64,000 bases of DNA from Methanolobus vulcani (GTDB lineage: Archaea; Halobacteriota; Methanosarcinia; Methanosarcinales; Methanosarcinaceae). Where the stretch lies: positions 241,711 to 305,710 of the forward strand of contig NZ_VIAQ01000019.1 of assembly GCF_006546655.1 (NCBI RefSeq), in the 5' to 3' direction. This document shows positions 55,543 to 64,000 of the stretch, one piece after another. A model generated the notes under the pieces. The model saw only the letters and a list, made by a program, of their open reading frames with translations, was not told the DNA's origin and did not search any database. Every line of letters begins with the position of its first letter. The first letter of the stretch is position 1. The translations under genes were made by a program, and so were the position numbers.

Positions 55543-56650
55543 TATTCAACTGCAACAATGCAGCCAGTAAGATCAATATTATTCCTGTAACCAGGCGAAC
55601 TTCCACACGCTTCTTTTCCCTCAATTCGTTGACCTTTTCAGGGTCCAGACCTAAAGCAAGAAGTGCACCAAGTATCAGAATTGGAAGGACAACTGCAAAA
55701 TTATAGAGACCCATGTACAGCACAGCATTTACAGTGTTGCCACCCGACAGGAGCATTTCAAGGATCATCAGGTAAACAGCGCCTACACATGGAGCTTTTA
55801 CGAGAGAGAATATTCCCCCACCAACAAAGGAGATGAGAAGTATATTCTTACCTCTTGCATGGTTCATGAGATCCACAAATGAGTGGGGGGTTTTGAATGA
55901 TGATTTAGAATGCTTGCTTATGTAATATGCATCATAAATATGCCATACTCCTAAAATAGCTACAAGCAGTATCATGAATGCTGTAATTGCATCTTTGAGT
56001 CCTGGGAAAGAAGTAATTGTGTTCAGTATCCCAAACCCTACAACCATGTAAGTTACAAATATCCCGGCACAGAAACCGATAACCAGAACAAGCATATCCT
56101 TGCGGGAACCTCCGGAAGATACAATTGCTGATGCAAGAAATGCCATAACAGCAATAAGACACGGATTGAAACCTGCAAGCAGACCTGCAATGAAAATCAC
56201 AGCCGGTGTTTGATCATCTAACGATTTATCAGATAGATACTCAACTGTTGATAAATCATTTTTATAAGTCTTTGCCGGAGCTGATTCTATTGCCTCTGAA
56301 AGCATTGAAGAGAGTTTATCCGTGTCTCCTTCATAATCATTGTAGCTAATGACAATGCTCCCATTGACCACAACTGCAGGAACGCTTGTCACTCCATAAC
56401 TATTAGCCAGACTGAAAGCGGATGTGATCTCATATGAAGTGAAGTTAGTATCAGGGTAACCGGAAACCACGTTTTCAATTACAGGTGATGCCTGTGCACA
56501 TTTAAGGCAGCCATCTTCGTGGAAATATTCCACAGACACTGTGGCGTGGGCTAAGCCAGTTAAAAAAATAAGGATTAACAAAAATGCAAGTAGAAACCTG
56601 CAGTTATTTCGTTCAGTGACAGGATGTCGATGAACAGGTCTTCTTCTCAT
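55535..56650 (-). CDS. Thioredoxin-like domain fused to CcdA/DsbD-type membrane domain
   Basis: 371 residues from the ATG giving MRRRPVHRH (an ATG 30 bases earlier is possible). After a signal helix (FLLAFLLILIFLTGLAHA) comes a thioredoxin fold with EDGCLKCAQ as redox pair and cis-Pro in VTSVPAVVV, then a six-helix CcdA domain (GLLAGFNPCLIAVMAFLAS, SLVKAPCVGAVYLMILEML) with its own Cys pair. Moves reducing power from cytoplasmic thioredoxin across the membrane. Overlaps the end of the Cys-rich lipid-facing protein gene; converges with crcB2. Confidence 0.88.
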   Translation of the reverse strand: MRRRPVHRHPVTERNNCRFLLAFLLILIFLTGLAHATVSVEYFHEDGCLKCAQASPVIENVVSGYPDTNFTSYEITSAFSLANSYGVTSVPAVVVNGSIVISYNDYEGDTDKLSSMLSEAIESAPAKTYKNDLSTVEYLSDKSLDDQTPAVIFIAGLLAGFNPCLIAVMAFLASAIVSSGGSRKDMLVLVIGFCAGIFVTYMVVGFGILNTITSFPGLKDAITAFMILLVAILGVWHIYDAYYISKHSKSSFKTPHSFVDLMNHARGKNILLISFVGGGIFSLVKAPCVGAVYLMILEMLLSGGNTVNAVLYMGLYNFAVVLPILILGALLALGLDPEKVNELREKKRVEVRLVTGIILILLAALLQLNII

Positions 56651-57038
56651 ACTCGCTTTCCAGAACGGATTTTGTTTCAATGCTCAGGAGTTCACCTGTG
56701 CTGGAAGAGACGTATCCTTCAATCACGTACAGATCTTTGATACCCGAACATGAGCAACTGCGTTCCATAATCCTAACCCACCATACACTATTCTCCTGAA
56801 CTGTTCCGTTAGGCACGGAATCCACAAGTTCGGTGCTTGTCACCCTCCGTTCCTCAACATGGAATTTTTCTTCAGAATAATTAATTGCCATTGGATTGCT
56901 TTCAACAATCGCTACAGCTTCTGAAGAGTTAACATTAGTATTCACGCTATCCGAACCCAGGTACGTATAAGCACCTGCTATCCCTATGAGTACCAGAACA
57001 GCCAGAGCTGCAATGACAGTATTTTTGTTTTTGTCCAT
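56613..57038 (-). CDS. Membrane-anchored Cys-rich extracytoplasmic protein
   Basis: 141 residues from MDKNKNTV. One N-terminal helix (VIAALAVLVLIGIAGAYTYL), then an external domain with CSCSG and a C-terminal CSSTSCH. No Shine-Dalgarno; CTTTATAGC 27 bases upstream predicts a leaderless start at this ATG, not the one 18 bases earlier. Coupled by overlap to the thioredoxin-CcdA gene, so its cysteines are probably its redox substrate. No family recognised. Confidence 0.7.
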   Translation of the reverse strand: MDKNKNTVIAALAVLVLIGIAGAYTYLGSDSVNTNVNSSEAVAIVESNPMAINYSEEKFHVEERRVTSTELVDSVPNGTVQENSVWWVRIMERSCSCSGIKDLYVIEGYVSSSTGELLSIETKSVLESEYEKKTCSSTSCH

Positions 57039-57206
57039 AAGTATTGGTATTAGCATTTAAGCTATAAAGTTTACTAAGCATGATCATGCACCCTGATAAT
57101 AAACCCCGCATATTAACGGGAAAAGCAATTATATGTTAGAGAGAACCAGAAAAAAGATGTAATATTACCTCATTTGCATTAACAAGCAAACTATTCAGGG
57201 GAAAGC

Positions 57207-57536
57207 ATGAGAACATTACTTTTGAGAATATATCTGAGTGAGAATGACAAGTATAAAGGAAAAACTGCACACCACGCAGTCATAGAGTTCCTGAAAGATA
57301 AAGGCATTGCAGGAGCCACTGTCCACCACTGCATCGAAGGTTATGGAATCCAGCACGAGATACATACTGCAAGTGTCCTGAGACTTGGGACGGACCTGCC
57401 GGTGATCGTTCAGGCAGTAGACAGGGAAGAAAAGATAAGAAATATTATTCCCGAACTAAAGGAAATGCTTCCCACTGAGCTTATGATAGTGCAGGAAGTA
57501 GAAGTGGTATCAGGGGAGAGTTTTAAAGAAGAGTGA
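57207..57536 (+). CDS. DUF190 (PII-like) protein
   Basis: 109 residues. RTLLLRIYLSENDKYKGKTAHHAVIEFLKDKGIAGATVHHCIEGYG is the family mark. DUF190 proteins have a PII-like fold and often accompany crcB; here the two crcB genes lie about 1.7 kb away. Confidence 0.88.
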   Translation: MRTLLLRIYLSENDKYKGKTAHHAVIEFLKDKGIAGATVHHCIEGYGIQHEIHTASVLRLGTDLPVIVQAVDREEKIRNIIPELKEMLPTELMIVQEVEVVSGESFKEE

Positions 57537-57555
57537 TGAGACAAATAGTCTCCGA

Positions 57556-57816
57556 TCACCTATAAAGAACAACTGTGCTACCCCTTACATCAATCAGGGT
57601 TGTCTTAGTTGCTTCTGCAAGCTTCTCAGCAGATATCTTAATGTCTTCTCCCTCTGAACTGGTTTTAAGCATCTTTATCTTTATAAGACGGTTGGCTTTG
57701 ACCTGCTTTTTTATTTCCTCTACAACGGAATCAGTTATCCCATTCTTCCCGATATTGATTATAGGTTTGATCTTGGTTGCTTCATTCTTTAATTGATATA
57801 ATTTATCTTTATCCAT
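57556..57816 (-). CDS. YhbY/CRM-domain RNA-binding protein
   Basis: 86 residues. PIINIGKNGITDSVVEEIKKQVKANRLIKIKML and the GxxG-like loop fit the CRM domain that binds pre-ribosomal RNA. Likely acts in ribosome assembly. Single gene. Confidence 0.9.
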   Translation of the reverse strand: MDKDKLYQLKNEATKIKPIINIGKNGITDSVVEEIKKQVKANRLIKIKMLKTSSEGEDIKISAEKLAEATKTTLIDVRGSTVVLYR

Positions 57817-57964
57817 GATGATACTCCGATAATTTGTATTAAATTTTGATTATATGTCACCAGTTGATTGGTGAGTATTTGAAACTGACCATTGAACATT
57901 AGATAATATCATGGTCACAAAAATAAACGATAAAAATGCAAAAAATCCTGCTTTAATGGCAGTT

Positions 57965-58663
57965 TTATGTTTTCTTGAGAGTGATCGTGGCGCCCTCTAT
58001 GCTATATTCAAACCATGGAGTAGGCTTTGAGGTTATTCCTACTACTCTCATGGCGTAGACATCTCCAACAGCTTTTATTTCGATCATACCATCAAAAAGC
58101 TGTTTAAGGGTAGCTATTGTCTGTGCATCATGCATCTCATCTTCCACCACATACAGACCAAATCCGTTAGCAGCTTTAACACGACCGGTAAAGACATGCA
58201 AAAACCTGAAAACCGTTTGTATGTTGGAATACATGAGGATAGTTGACAGTGAGTTTATGCACAGATGAACATGTTGCTTTTTCTTTTTCACCAGCATTTC
58301 TTCGAAGAACTGGCTGATCTTGACACCGATACCGGTAAGATCCACAGGACTTGACGCCCTCTTTATCTCTTTAGTATCTGCTGCAGCCATCCCAAGTGTC
58401 TTGGTAACACAATCAACAACACCTATATCAGCAGTTGACATGTCCAGACTATTATCTTCGAACCATCCGAGAACACGTTCCCCTGGTTCACGTGTAGATA
58501 CTATAATAGCAGATCCGGCAGGACTCTGGCTGTTAAAAATAATGGCATCCAGCAGGTCATCTTTTCGGCTCATAGGTGGACCTATCATCATGAGATTGGT
58601 TCCTTCCCGGATGTCGCCTAAGAGCTCATCCAGTTCCTTGATGCCTAAAGAGTAGCCGGACAT
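57965..58663 (-). CDS. KaiC/RAD55-like protein with degenerate P-loop
   Basis: 232 residues on the RecA/KaiC fold: SLGIKELDELLGDIREGTNLMMIGPPMSRKDDLLDAII. Walker A should be GxxxxGK(S/T) but reads GPPMSRKD, lacking the Gly before Lys and the Ser/Thr after it, so ATP hydrolysis is doubtful. Possible role: sensory or regulatory. Two CCCT-AGGG dyads lie upstream. Confidence 0.78.
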   Translation of the reverse strand: MSGYSLGIKELDELLGDIREGTNLMMIGPPMSRKDDLLDAIIFNSQSPAGSAIIVSTREPGERVLGWFEDNSLDMSTADIGVVDCVTKTLGMAAADTKEIKRASSPVDLTGIGVKISQFFEEMLVKKKKQHVHLCINSLSTILMYSNIQTVFRFLHVFTGRVKAANGFGLYVVEDEMHDAQTIATLKQLFDGMIEIKAVGDVYAMRVVGITSKPTPWFEYSIEGATITLKKT

Positions 58664-58698
58664 GTTTCCTTCTTCATTGGGATTGTATATAGGATTTG

Positions 58699-58730
58699 CC
58701 CTATAGGGACTTACTAGCCCTCATTAAGGG
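58699..58730. promoter_or_regulatory. Two CCCT/AGGG dyads upstream of the KaiC-like gene
   Basis: CCCTATAGGG (58699-58708) and CCCTCATTAAGGG (58718-58730) lie 36-67 bases before the start codon; likely operator sites, no regulator known. Confidence 0.35.
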
Positions 58731-58836
58731 ATTAACTATATTTTTCCGCCATTTCAAATATAAATACTAACGTATATAAATGTGCCTTTTTGACACACTC
58801 TAATTAAATAAAATATACAATATAAACCTTTTTTGG

Positions 58837-59376
58837 TTACTGGCAAGCATGTTTCACAAGATGACCGGTTTCAGGTAATATAATTTCCTTCAAGGCCAGT
58901 TCAACTGCATTAGGGGATCCTGGAACACAGAATATTACTTTTCCTTTTAACAAACCTGCTGCAGCACGTGAAAGAATAACAGAACTGCCTATCTGTTCTA
59001 TACTCTTGAAACGGAAAAGTTCCCCAAATCCCGGAATATCCTTGTCAAAAAGAGGAACTACAGATTCTATAGTTACATCTTTTGATGCAAGACCGGTTCC
59101 ACCACTCGTGATTACAACATCTGCATCTGATTCAAGGGCACGGTGTATGGAGCCTTTGATCAATGCAGGCTCATCGGGAATCAATTCGTATTTCGTAACT
59201 TTGTGACCACTGGAAATCACAAGTTCCTGCATTAATTTCCCGGAACCGTCATTGGCTTCTTCTGGCGAGGAAACAGATCCGAATTCACTGAACCTTGAAC
59301 TGGAAATAGTGACAAGGTAAAAGGAATATGCTTTTTCTGTGCCTTCTTTATGTTCTTTTGTGGACTGACTGCTCAT
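58837..59376 (-). CDS. moaB: Molybdenum cofactor protein MoaB/MogA
   Basis: 179 residues. Conserved TSGGTGLASKDVTIESV and the AAAGLLKGKVIFCVPGSPNAVELAL end. Adenylylates molybdopterin before MoeA inserts the metal. N-terminal 15 residues are charged and variable. Divergent from the DUF1786 gene. Confidence 0.9.
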   Translation of the reverse strand: MSSQSTKEHKEGTEKAYSFYLVTISSSRFSEFGSVSSPEEANDGSGKLMQELVISSGHKVTKYELIPDEPALIKGSIHRALESDADVVITSGGTGLASKDVTIESVVPLFDKDIPGFGELFRFKSIEQIGSSVILSRAAAGLLKGKVIFCVPGSPNAVELALKEIILPETGHLVKHACQ

Positions 59377-59423
59377 ACGAAGTATTTATACCTGAAAAAG
59401 TATAAGAAACACTCGATTTAACC

Positions 59424-60506
59424 ATGAGAATACTTTCTATAGATGTCGGGACCGGCACGCAGGATATACTGCTTTATGATACTGAACGTGAGATTGAGAA
59501 CAGTCTTGTGATGATTATGCCGTCACCAACAGCAATTACTGCAGAAAGGATCAGAAAGGCAACTCATGAGAGACATAATATAGTTCTGACTGGAGATGTC
59601 ATGGGGGGAGGACCTTGTGTCAGAGCCATTAAATCCCACATGGAAAATGGACTTAAGGTCTATGCAACAGAGAAAGCTGCCCTTACAATCAAAGATGACA
59701 TTGAAAGGGTCAGGTCAATGGGCATCAATATAGTTTCAAATGATGAATTGGAAGCTCTTCCTGATGATACAAAAGAGATTGTCCTTCAGGATATAGATGT
59801 TGATGCTTTCAGCAATGCTCTTGCCAGTTTTGGTGTAAGCATGCCGGAAATGATTGCTGTGGCGGTACAGGATCATGGAAACTCACCACAGGAAAGTAAC
59901 CGTATATACCGTTTCAGGATATTTGAAAGACTTATTGATGAAGGTGGAAGCTTTGAACAGTTTGCCTACAATAAAGATACGGTTCCTGAAGAATTCACCC
60001 GCATGGCAGCAGTTGCAAGTACTCTGAAAAAACAGGATTTTATCAAAGATACAATTATTATGGATACAGGGCCAGCGGCAATTTTTGGTGCTTTGCTTGA
60101 CCAGAATGCATTGCAACCGGCAATTGTTGTAAATATCGGGAATGGACACACCCTTGCTGCAATTGTGAAAGATTATCATGTCGTGGCATTGTTTGAACAT
60201 CACAGCTCAGCCCTTGACGGTGAAAAATTACAGAAATATATACTTGAATTTGCCAGTGGGAAACTCACTTTTGAGGATATCTTTGGTGATGGTGGACATG
60301 GTTGCTACATCCGTGAAACTCCCGGATTGGATGCAATCAGGTCAATAATGATCACCGGACCCAGGCGCAATATACTCATGGATATGAATGAGGAGGAAAA
60401 GGATAGTGTTGTCTGGGACAAACTTCATTTTGCATCTCCGTATGGCAATATGATGTTGTCAGGTTGTTTTGGGCTTCTTACGGTCCAGCTGGGTAAAGAG
60501 CTTTGA
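59424..60506 (+). CDS. DUF1786 protein, ASKHA-like fold
   Basis: 360 residues. Phosphate-binding loops LSIDVGTGTQDILLYD (start), IIMDTGPAAIFGALLD (mid) and VVNIGNGHTLAAIV indicate an actin/hexokinase-like ATPase, family DUF1786. Annotation elsewhere as pyruvate formate-lyase activase is not supported: I see no radical SAM cysteines. Function unknown. Confidence 0.85.
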   Translation: MRILSIDVGTGTQDILLYDTEREIENSLVMIMPSPTAITAERIRKATHERHNIVLTGDVMGGGPCVRAIKSHMENGLKVYATEKAALTIKDDIERVRSMGINIVSNDELEALPDDTKEIVLQDIDVDAFSNALASFGVSMPEMIAVAVQDHGNSPQESNRIYRFRIFERLIDEGGSFEQFAYNKDTVPEEFTRMAAVASTLKKQDFIKDTIIMDTGPAAIFGALLDQNALQPAIVVNIGNGHTLAAIVKDYHVVALFEHHSSALDGEKLQKYILEFASGKLTFEDIFGDGGHGCYIRETPGLDAIRSIMITGPRRNILMDMNEEEKDSVVWDKLHFASPYGNMMLSGCFGLLTVQLGKEL

Positions 60507-60527
60507 ACCTGTGACAAGACTTATAAA

Positions 60528-60544
60528 CTCCTAGGTAGTAGGAG
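60528..60544. terminator. Small hairpin after the DUF1786 gene
   Basis: CTCCTA-GGTAG-TAGGAG lies 21 bases past the stop; no T-run follows, so it is only a possible terminator. Confidence 0.35.
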
Positions 60545-60702
60545 GACAGCTATCGAGATTAATCCATATTGTTGAGAGCAACATCAACAAATACAAATAT
60601 ATACATATTAATTAAGGGAAAAATCCAGATGCAAAAACAACGGTACTATCATAGTTACGTACCGCACTTTATTACAATAATCAATTCAAGGAGATTTTAT
60701 TC

Positions 60703-61221
60703 ATGGTAAGAAAACCAGCAAGTATGTACAGGAACGTCAGACAACGCTCATACACCAGAAGGAAATATATGGGTGGTGTGCCAGGTAGCCACATCATTCA
60801 CTACGACATGGGTAACAAGAGCGCTGAGTTCCCGGTAAAGGTCACACTCGTAGTTAAAGAAAGATGCCAGTTGCGCCACACTGCTCTTGAAGCTGCACGT
60901 ATCACAGCTAACAGGGCAATGGTTAACGCAGCAGGTCGTACAGGATACCACATCAAACTCAGAGTATATCCACACGAAGTACTCAGAGAAAACAAACAGG
61001 CAACCGGAGCAGGAGCAGACCGTGTATCAAGTGGAATGCGTGCTGCATTCGGAAAGAACGTAGGAACTGCAGCAAGAGTTTCAGCCGAGCAGAAGATCTT
61101 CACAATATCTGTTAACAAAGAACACTTTGTAGCAGCAAAAGATGCTCTCAGAAAAGCAGGCCAGAAACTGCCAACCCCTGTCAGAATTGTAGTAGACCAG
61201 GGTATGGAACTTGTGCAGTAA
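60703..61221 (+). CDS. rpl10e: 50S ribosomal protein L10e (uL16)
   Basis: 172 residues. [27 protein letters not shown] and the [20 protein letters not shown] region match archaeal L10e. Located at the peptidyl-transferase arm; AAGGAG about seven bases before the ATG. Followed by aIF2-beta in 22 bases. Confidence 0.97.
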   Translation: MVRKPASMYRNVRQRSYTRRKYMGGVPGSHIIHYDMGNKSAEFPVKVTLVVKERCQLRHTALEAARITANRAMVNAAGRTGYHIKLRVYPHEVLRENKQATGAGADRVSSGMRAAFGKNVGTAARVSAEQKIFTISVNKEHFVAAKDALRKAGQKLPTPVRIVVDQGMELVQ

Positions 61222-61243
61222 ACAAAATTACAACGAGGGATTA

Positions 61244-61855
61244 ATGATGGAAGATTACGAAGCGCTTCTGGATCGTGCAATAGCAAACTTACCTGATATG
61301 GAGACTACGGATGCCCGTTTCGTAATCCCTGAACCAAAGATCATGGTTGAAGGTAAGACCACTATCCTTGACAACTTCAACAACATTGCTGATGTCCTTA
61401 ACAGGAATCCAGACCATGTGATGAAATACCTCACACGTGAAATGGGAACTGCCGGAAAGATTGATGGCCTTAGGGCAGTATTTCAGGGTAGATTCTCCAA
61501 GGAACAAATAAAATCCAACATTGAAGCATATGTTGAAGAATTCGTCATGTGTTCCGAATGTGGAAGACCTGACACACAACTCACCAAGATGGACCGCATA
61601 ATGGTGCTTAAATGTGCCGCATGTGGTGCACACAGACCGGTAAAGAAAAGAAGAGCCAGTGCACCTGTTAAACAGGATGCAATCGAAGAAGGCAAAGAAT
61701 ATGATGTCAGAATTGATGCGGTTGGTTCAAAAGGTGACGGAATCGCAAAGGTTGACAGATATACGATCTTTGTACCGGGTGCTGCAAAAGGTGAGACTCT
61801 TAAGATTAGAATAAAGAGAATCAGCGGAACCCTCGCATTTTCTGAAAAAGTGTGA
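61244..61855 (+). CDS. eif2b: Translation initiation factor aIF2-beta with C-terminal TRAM domain
   Basis: 203 residues starting [12 protein letters not shown] (GAGGGA lies five bases upstream; either ATG of the pair may serve). Core domain, then the zinc ribbon [28 protein letters not shown]. After a basic linker a TRAM domain [25 protein letters not shown] follows, which bacteria and most archaea carry on other proteins. Helps bring initiator tRNA to the ribosome. Confidence 0.94.
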   Translation: MMEDYEALLDRAIANLPDMETTDARFVIPEPKIMVEGKTTILDNFNNIADVLNRNPDHVMKYLTREMGTAGKIDGLRAVFQGRFSKEQIKSNIEAYVEEFVMCSECGRPDTQLTKMDRIMVLKCAACGAHRPVKKRRASAPVKQDAIEEGKEYDVRIDAVGSKGDGIAKVDRYTIFVPGAAKGETLKIRIKRISGTLAFSEKV

Positions 61856-61891
61856 TACCTGAACACAGGTATCAACAATCTTCTTTTTTTT
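61854..61891 (+). terminator. Terminator after aIF2-beta
   Basis: GATACCTG-AACA-CAGGTATC, perfect 8-bp stem overlapping the stop codon, with a T-rich run (TTCTTTTTTTT) about seven bases on. Confidence 0.8.
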
Positions 61892-61976
61892 GAAATCTTT
61901 TTTAAAAGCAATTATTATATAATATTCGCGCCGTAAATATATTAAACTACTCGAAAATAATTATTCGAGGAAAGAT

Positions 61977-62756
61977 ATGGCACGAGTACCTACAGGAATA
62001 CCAGGATTTGATAAACTTATAGAAGGCGGGTTTATTGAAAACGATGTCATCCTCCTGACAGGAGGACCTGGCGCAGGAAAATCCACTTTCGGATCACAAT
62101 ACCTGTATGCAGGCATTACATCATACAATGAACCGGGAGTCTATGTCACGTTTGAAGAAACACCTGCCCGCATCATGAGAAATATGTGGAGATACGGATG
62201 GGACATGGAACGTCTTATCAAAGAAAACAGGCTCCGTATTATCAGAGTAGACCCTATTGCCTATGGGCGTTACATCAAGAAGACACTGGAACCTGATAAG
62301 CAGGACCATGACAATGCAACGCTTGAGACCGTGCTAAAGCAGATTTATGCAAGTATGAAAGAAATTAATGCGAAACGGCTTTTCATTGATTCATTGACCT
62401 CTCTTAAACTGTCCTCAGACCCGGTAGATGTAAGGCACATAATTCTTGAATTTATCAAAAACATCGAAAGCTTTGACTGTACTACACTAATTACCAGTGA
62501 AATGAACATGAACCCTGACAATTTCAGTGTCGAAGAGTACCTTGCCGAAGGAGTTATCTGTCTTAAAGTCAACAGGATTGCCGGAGAAAGGATCAGATCC
62601 CTTGAGATATTGAAAATGCGAGGTGTAAAGCACGACGAGGTGCTTCGCCCATACGTGATTACCGATAATGGCATTTTTGTCTATTCATCCGATTCTGTTA
62701 TAGGCAAGGAAGCTGATGTGTTCTCCCTACAACGATCTTCGATCCTAGGGGAATAA
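61977..62756 (+). CDS. KaiC-domain (RAD55-family) ATPase
   Basis: 259 residues, one RecA-like domain. Walker A GGPGAGKST, Walker B RLFIDSLTSL, and start VPTGIPGFDKLIEGGFIENDVILL are typical of single-domain KaiC proteins in methanogens, thought to be signalling ATPases. ATG has CGAGGAA upstream. The next gene, a radical SAM protein, starts five bases after the stop. Confidence 0.9.
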   Translation: MARVPTGIPGFDKLIEGGFIENDVILLTGGPGAGKSTFGSQYLYAGITSYNEPGVYVTFEETPARIMRNMWRYGWDMERLIKENRLRIIRVDPIAYGRYIKKTLEPDKQDHDNATLETVLKQIYASMKEINAKRLFIDSLTSLKLSSDPVDVRHIILEFIKNIESFDCTTLITSEMNMNPDNFSVEEYLAEGVICLKVNRIAGERIRSLEILKMRGVKHDEVLRPYVITDNGIFVYSSDSVIGKEADVFSLQRSSILGE

Positions 62757-62761
62757 TGTAA

Positions 62762-63964
62762 ATGAAAGCCGACCATAAAAATTCAGATAATAAAGACATT
62801 GCATTGGTTTCAATACCCGGACTTTCAATCAAAATGGATAAAAAAGCTGATTTCGTTCAGCTTAAAGCACATGGCCCTTTGAGAAAGGCTTGTGCACCTT
62901 TTTTAAAAAAGATTAACCAGCGTCTTAAAGAGGAAAAACCTGCTTTTGTTGATGAGGATAAGGTAGTAGCTTCAACCTGGCTGCCGCCAATTCCAAGTAA
63001 GCCATTTAACCGCCTGCTTCTGGCTGAGACACAGATAGCACTTGGCAGATACATACCTGAAACGGTTTCTTTTGAGATAACACGCAACTGTAAATGCAAC
63101 TGCGAGCACTGCGTTGTGAGTGGGGGAGAAGGCGACCTTGACATCGAAACCATCAAACAGGCCATTGATGACGTTCTTGACATGGGTGCAATGGTAATCA
63201 TATTCACGGAAGGCGACCCGATGCTTCGCGAGGATATCTACGAACTTATCGATTATGTGGATAAGGAACGTGCTATAGTTAACATGTACACCCCGGGAAC
63301 CGAAATGACACCTGAGAATGCTCGCAGGCTCAAGGAAGCAGGACTCCATAACCTGCTGGTCAGTATCTATTCCACTGAAGCGGAGAAACATGATGCTGTG
63401 AGACGACTTGATGGTGCTTTCGATATCGCAACAAATGCTATAAAAACAGGACTTGAAGCAGGTTTACTTGTTACAATGGCAACACACGTTTCCCCAAAGA
63501 ACATTGATGAACTGCCTGCAATGTATGAGTTTGCCAGGGAACTTGGAGTACATGAGTTCTCACTATGGGAATCTGTTCCGAAGAAAAAGGATGATCCGGT
63601 TATCTCAGGCGGTGACAGGCAGAAAGTGCTTGAAATGTATCACCGCGTAAATTCCACAAAAGGCGGACCACGCATTTTTTCCAACACTTATTTTGAAGGA
63701 GAAATGCTCGGATGCATGGCAGGCCAGAGATGGATGCACGTCTGTGTTGACGGACTTGTAAAAGGATGTCCGTATATCCCGTTCCACTACGGAAACATAC
63801 AGGACAGTTCTATAAAGGATATCTGGGCAAAGATGCGCAAAGACAAGGCTTTCAGAGGCCAGCGTAGCACATGCCTTATGCAAGAAAAAGAGTATCTTCA
63901 ACTTGTGGATAAGATTCCGGAGAATGCATCAAAACCTTATGATATTGACAAGATTCAGGCTTGA
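62762..63964 (+). CDS. Radical SAM protein with C-terminal Cys cluster
   Basis: 400 residues. The SAM [4Fe-4S] site is CKCNCEHC (CX3CX2C) near residue 112, after an N-terminal extension of about 105 residues. The C-terminal Cys set (LGCMAGQRW, VCVDG, GCPYIP, STCLMQ) suggests a SPASM/twitch-like extra cluster, as in peptide- or haem-modifying enzymes. It forms an operon with the KaiC protein; substrate is unknown. Confidence 0.85.
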   Translation: MKADHKNSDNKDIALVSIPGLSIKMDKKADFVQLKAHGPLRKACAPFLKKINQRLKEEKPAFVDEDKVVASTWLPPIPSKPFNRLLLAETQIALGRYIPETVSFEITRNCKCNCEHCVVSGGEGDLDIETIKQAIDDVLDMGAMVIIFTEGDPMLREDIYELIDYVDKERAIVNMYTPGTEMTPENARRLKEAGLHNLLVSIYSTEAEKHDAVRRLDGAFDIATNAIKTGLEAGLLVTMATHVSPKNIDELPAMYEFARELGVHEFSLWESVPKKKDDPVISGGDRQKVLEMYHRVNSTKGGPRIFSNTYFEGEMLGCMAGQRWMHVCVDGLVKGCPYIPFHYGNIQDSSIKDIWAKMRKDKAFRGQRSTCLMQEKEYLQLVDKIPENASKPYDIDKIQA

Positions 63965-64000
63965 ATTTTGTTTTATTTTTTGGCTCTGTAGAAATCCTCA

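Overview
The window is archaeal and comes from a methylotrophic-type methanogen of the Methanosarcinales (family Methanosarcinaceae is likely; genus not assigned). Evidence: a coenzyme M biosynthesis cluster built on cysteate synthase (the Methanosarcinales route) plus sulfopyruvate decarboxylase; cofD for coenzyme F420; SepCysS for tRNA-dependent cysteine synthesis; archaeal RNA polymerase subunit L, exosome Csl4, Dph2, L10e and aIF2-beta with a C-terminal TRAM domain; TATA boxes ahead of genes, some apparently leaderless.

Layout. 1-7.4 kb: coenzyme M genes. A six-gene minus-strand operon (cysteate synthase, soluble ABC ATPase, CobW/UreG-like GTPase, Fe-S protein, comD, comE) faces a plus-strand methanogenesis-marker-16/ComF-type gene cut by the window edge; a lipoprotein serpin gene sits between them. 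7.5-20 kb: housekeeping and envelope genes, including three TPR proteins (one secreted, 1074 aa), a HAD phosphatase, a YigZ-family protein, a PrsW-like protease, a four-CBS protein and a gamma-carbonic-anhydrase-fold protein. 20.2-32.6 kb: a complete type I-B CRISPR-Cas locus, all read on the minus strand: cas6-cas8b-cas7-cas5-cas3-cas4-cas1-cas2, then leader, then an array of 45 repeats and 43 spacers, then a 43-residue zinc-finger-like ORF. 32.8-37.2 kb: a nitrilase, tRNA-Gly(CCC), and an AT-rich two-gene unit: a membrane-anchored 47-residue-repeat TPR protein with a DUF1704/MATCAP-like metallopeptidase. 37.2-64 kb: mainly core genes: polyprenol kinase, MscS, SepCysS, csl4-rpoL, a METTL5-like methyltransferase, dph2, hpt, a Fic protein, Mg-chelatase-like chlI/chlD, cofD, an HD-DUF2111-ubiX-ABC permease run, tRNA-Pro(UGG), moaD-moeA-crcB1-crcB2, a thioredoxin-CcdA pair, DUF190, YhbY, a KaiC-like protein, moaB, DUF1786, rpl10e-aif2b, and a KaiC-radical SAM pair.

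How they work together. The com operon should run from phosphoserine through cysteate and sulfopyruvate to sulfoacetaldehyde, with the marker-16 protein a candidate for the final sulfur insertion; its three extra proteins (ABC ATPase, GTPase, Fe-S protein) look like a cofactor- or sulfur-delivery module of unknown role. The most notable observations are: (1) that module; (2) the history readable in the CRISPR array, namely a spacerless repeat junction whose altered repeat end recurs in the two newest repeats, pairs of spacers sharing one PAM-side end, and overlapping spacers that rebuild pieces of target genes; (3) the TPR + DUF1704 peptidase pair beside the CRISPR locus; (4) two genes whose reading frames lack any ATG/GTG/TTG where the protein family says they should start (crcB2 with CTG; the Csl4 N-terminal extension). 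No transposase, integrase or rRNA gene was recognised.
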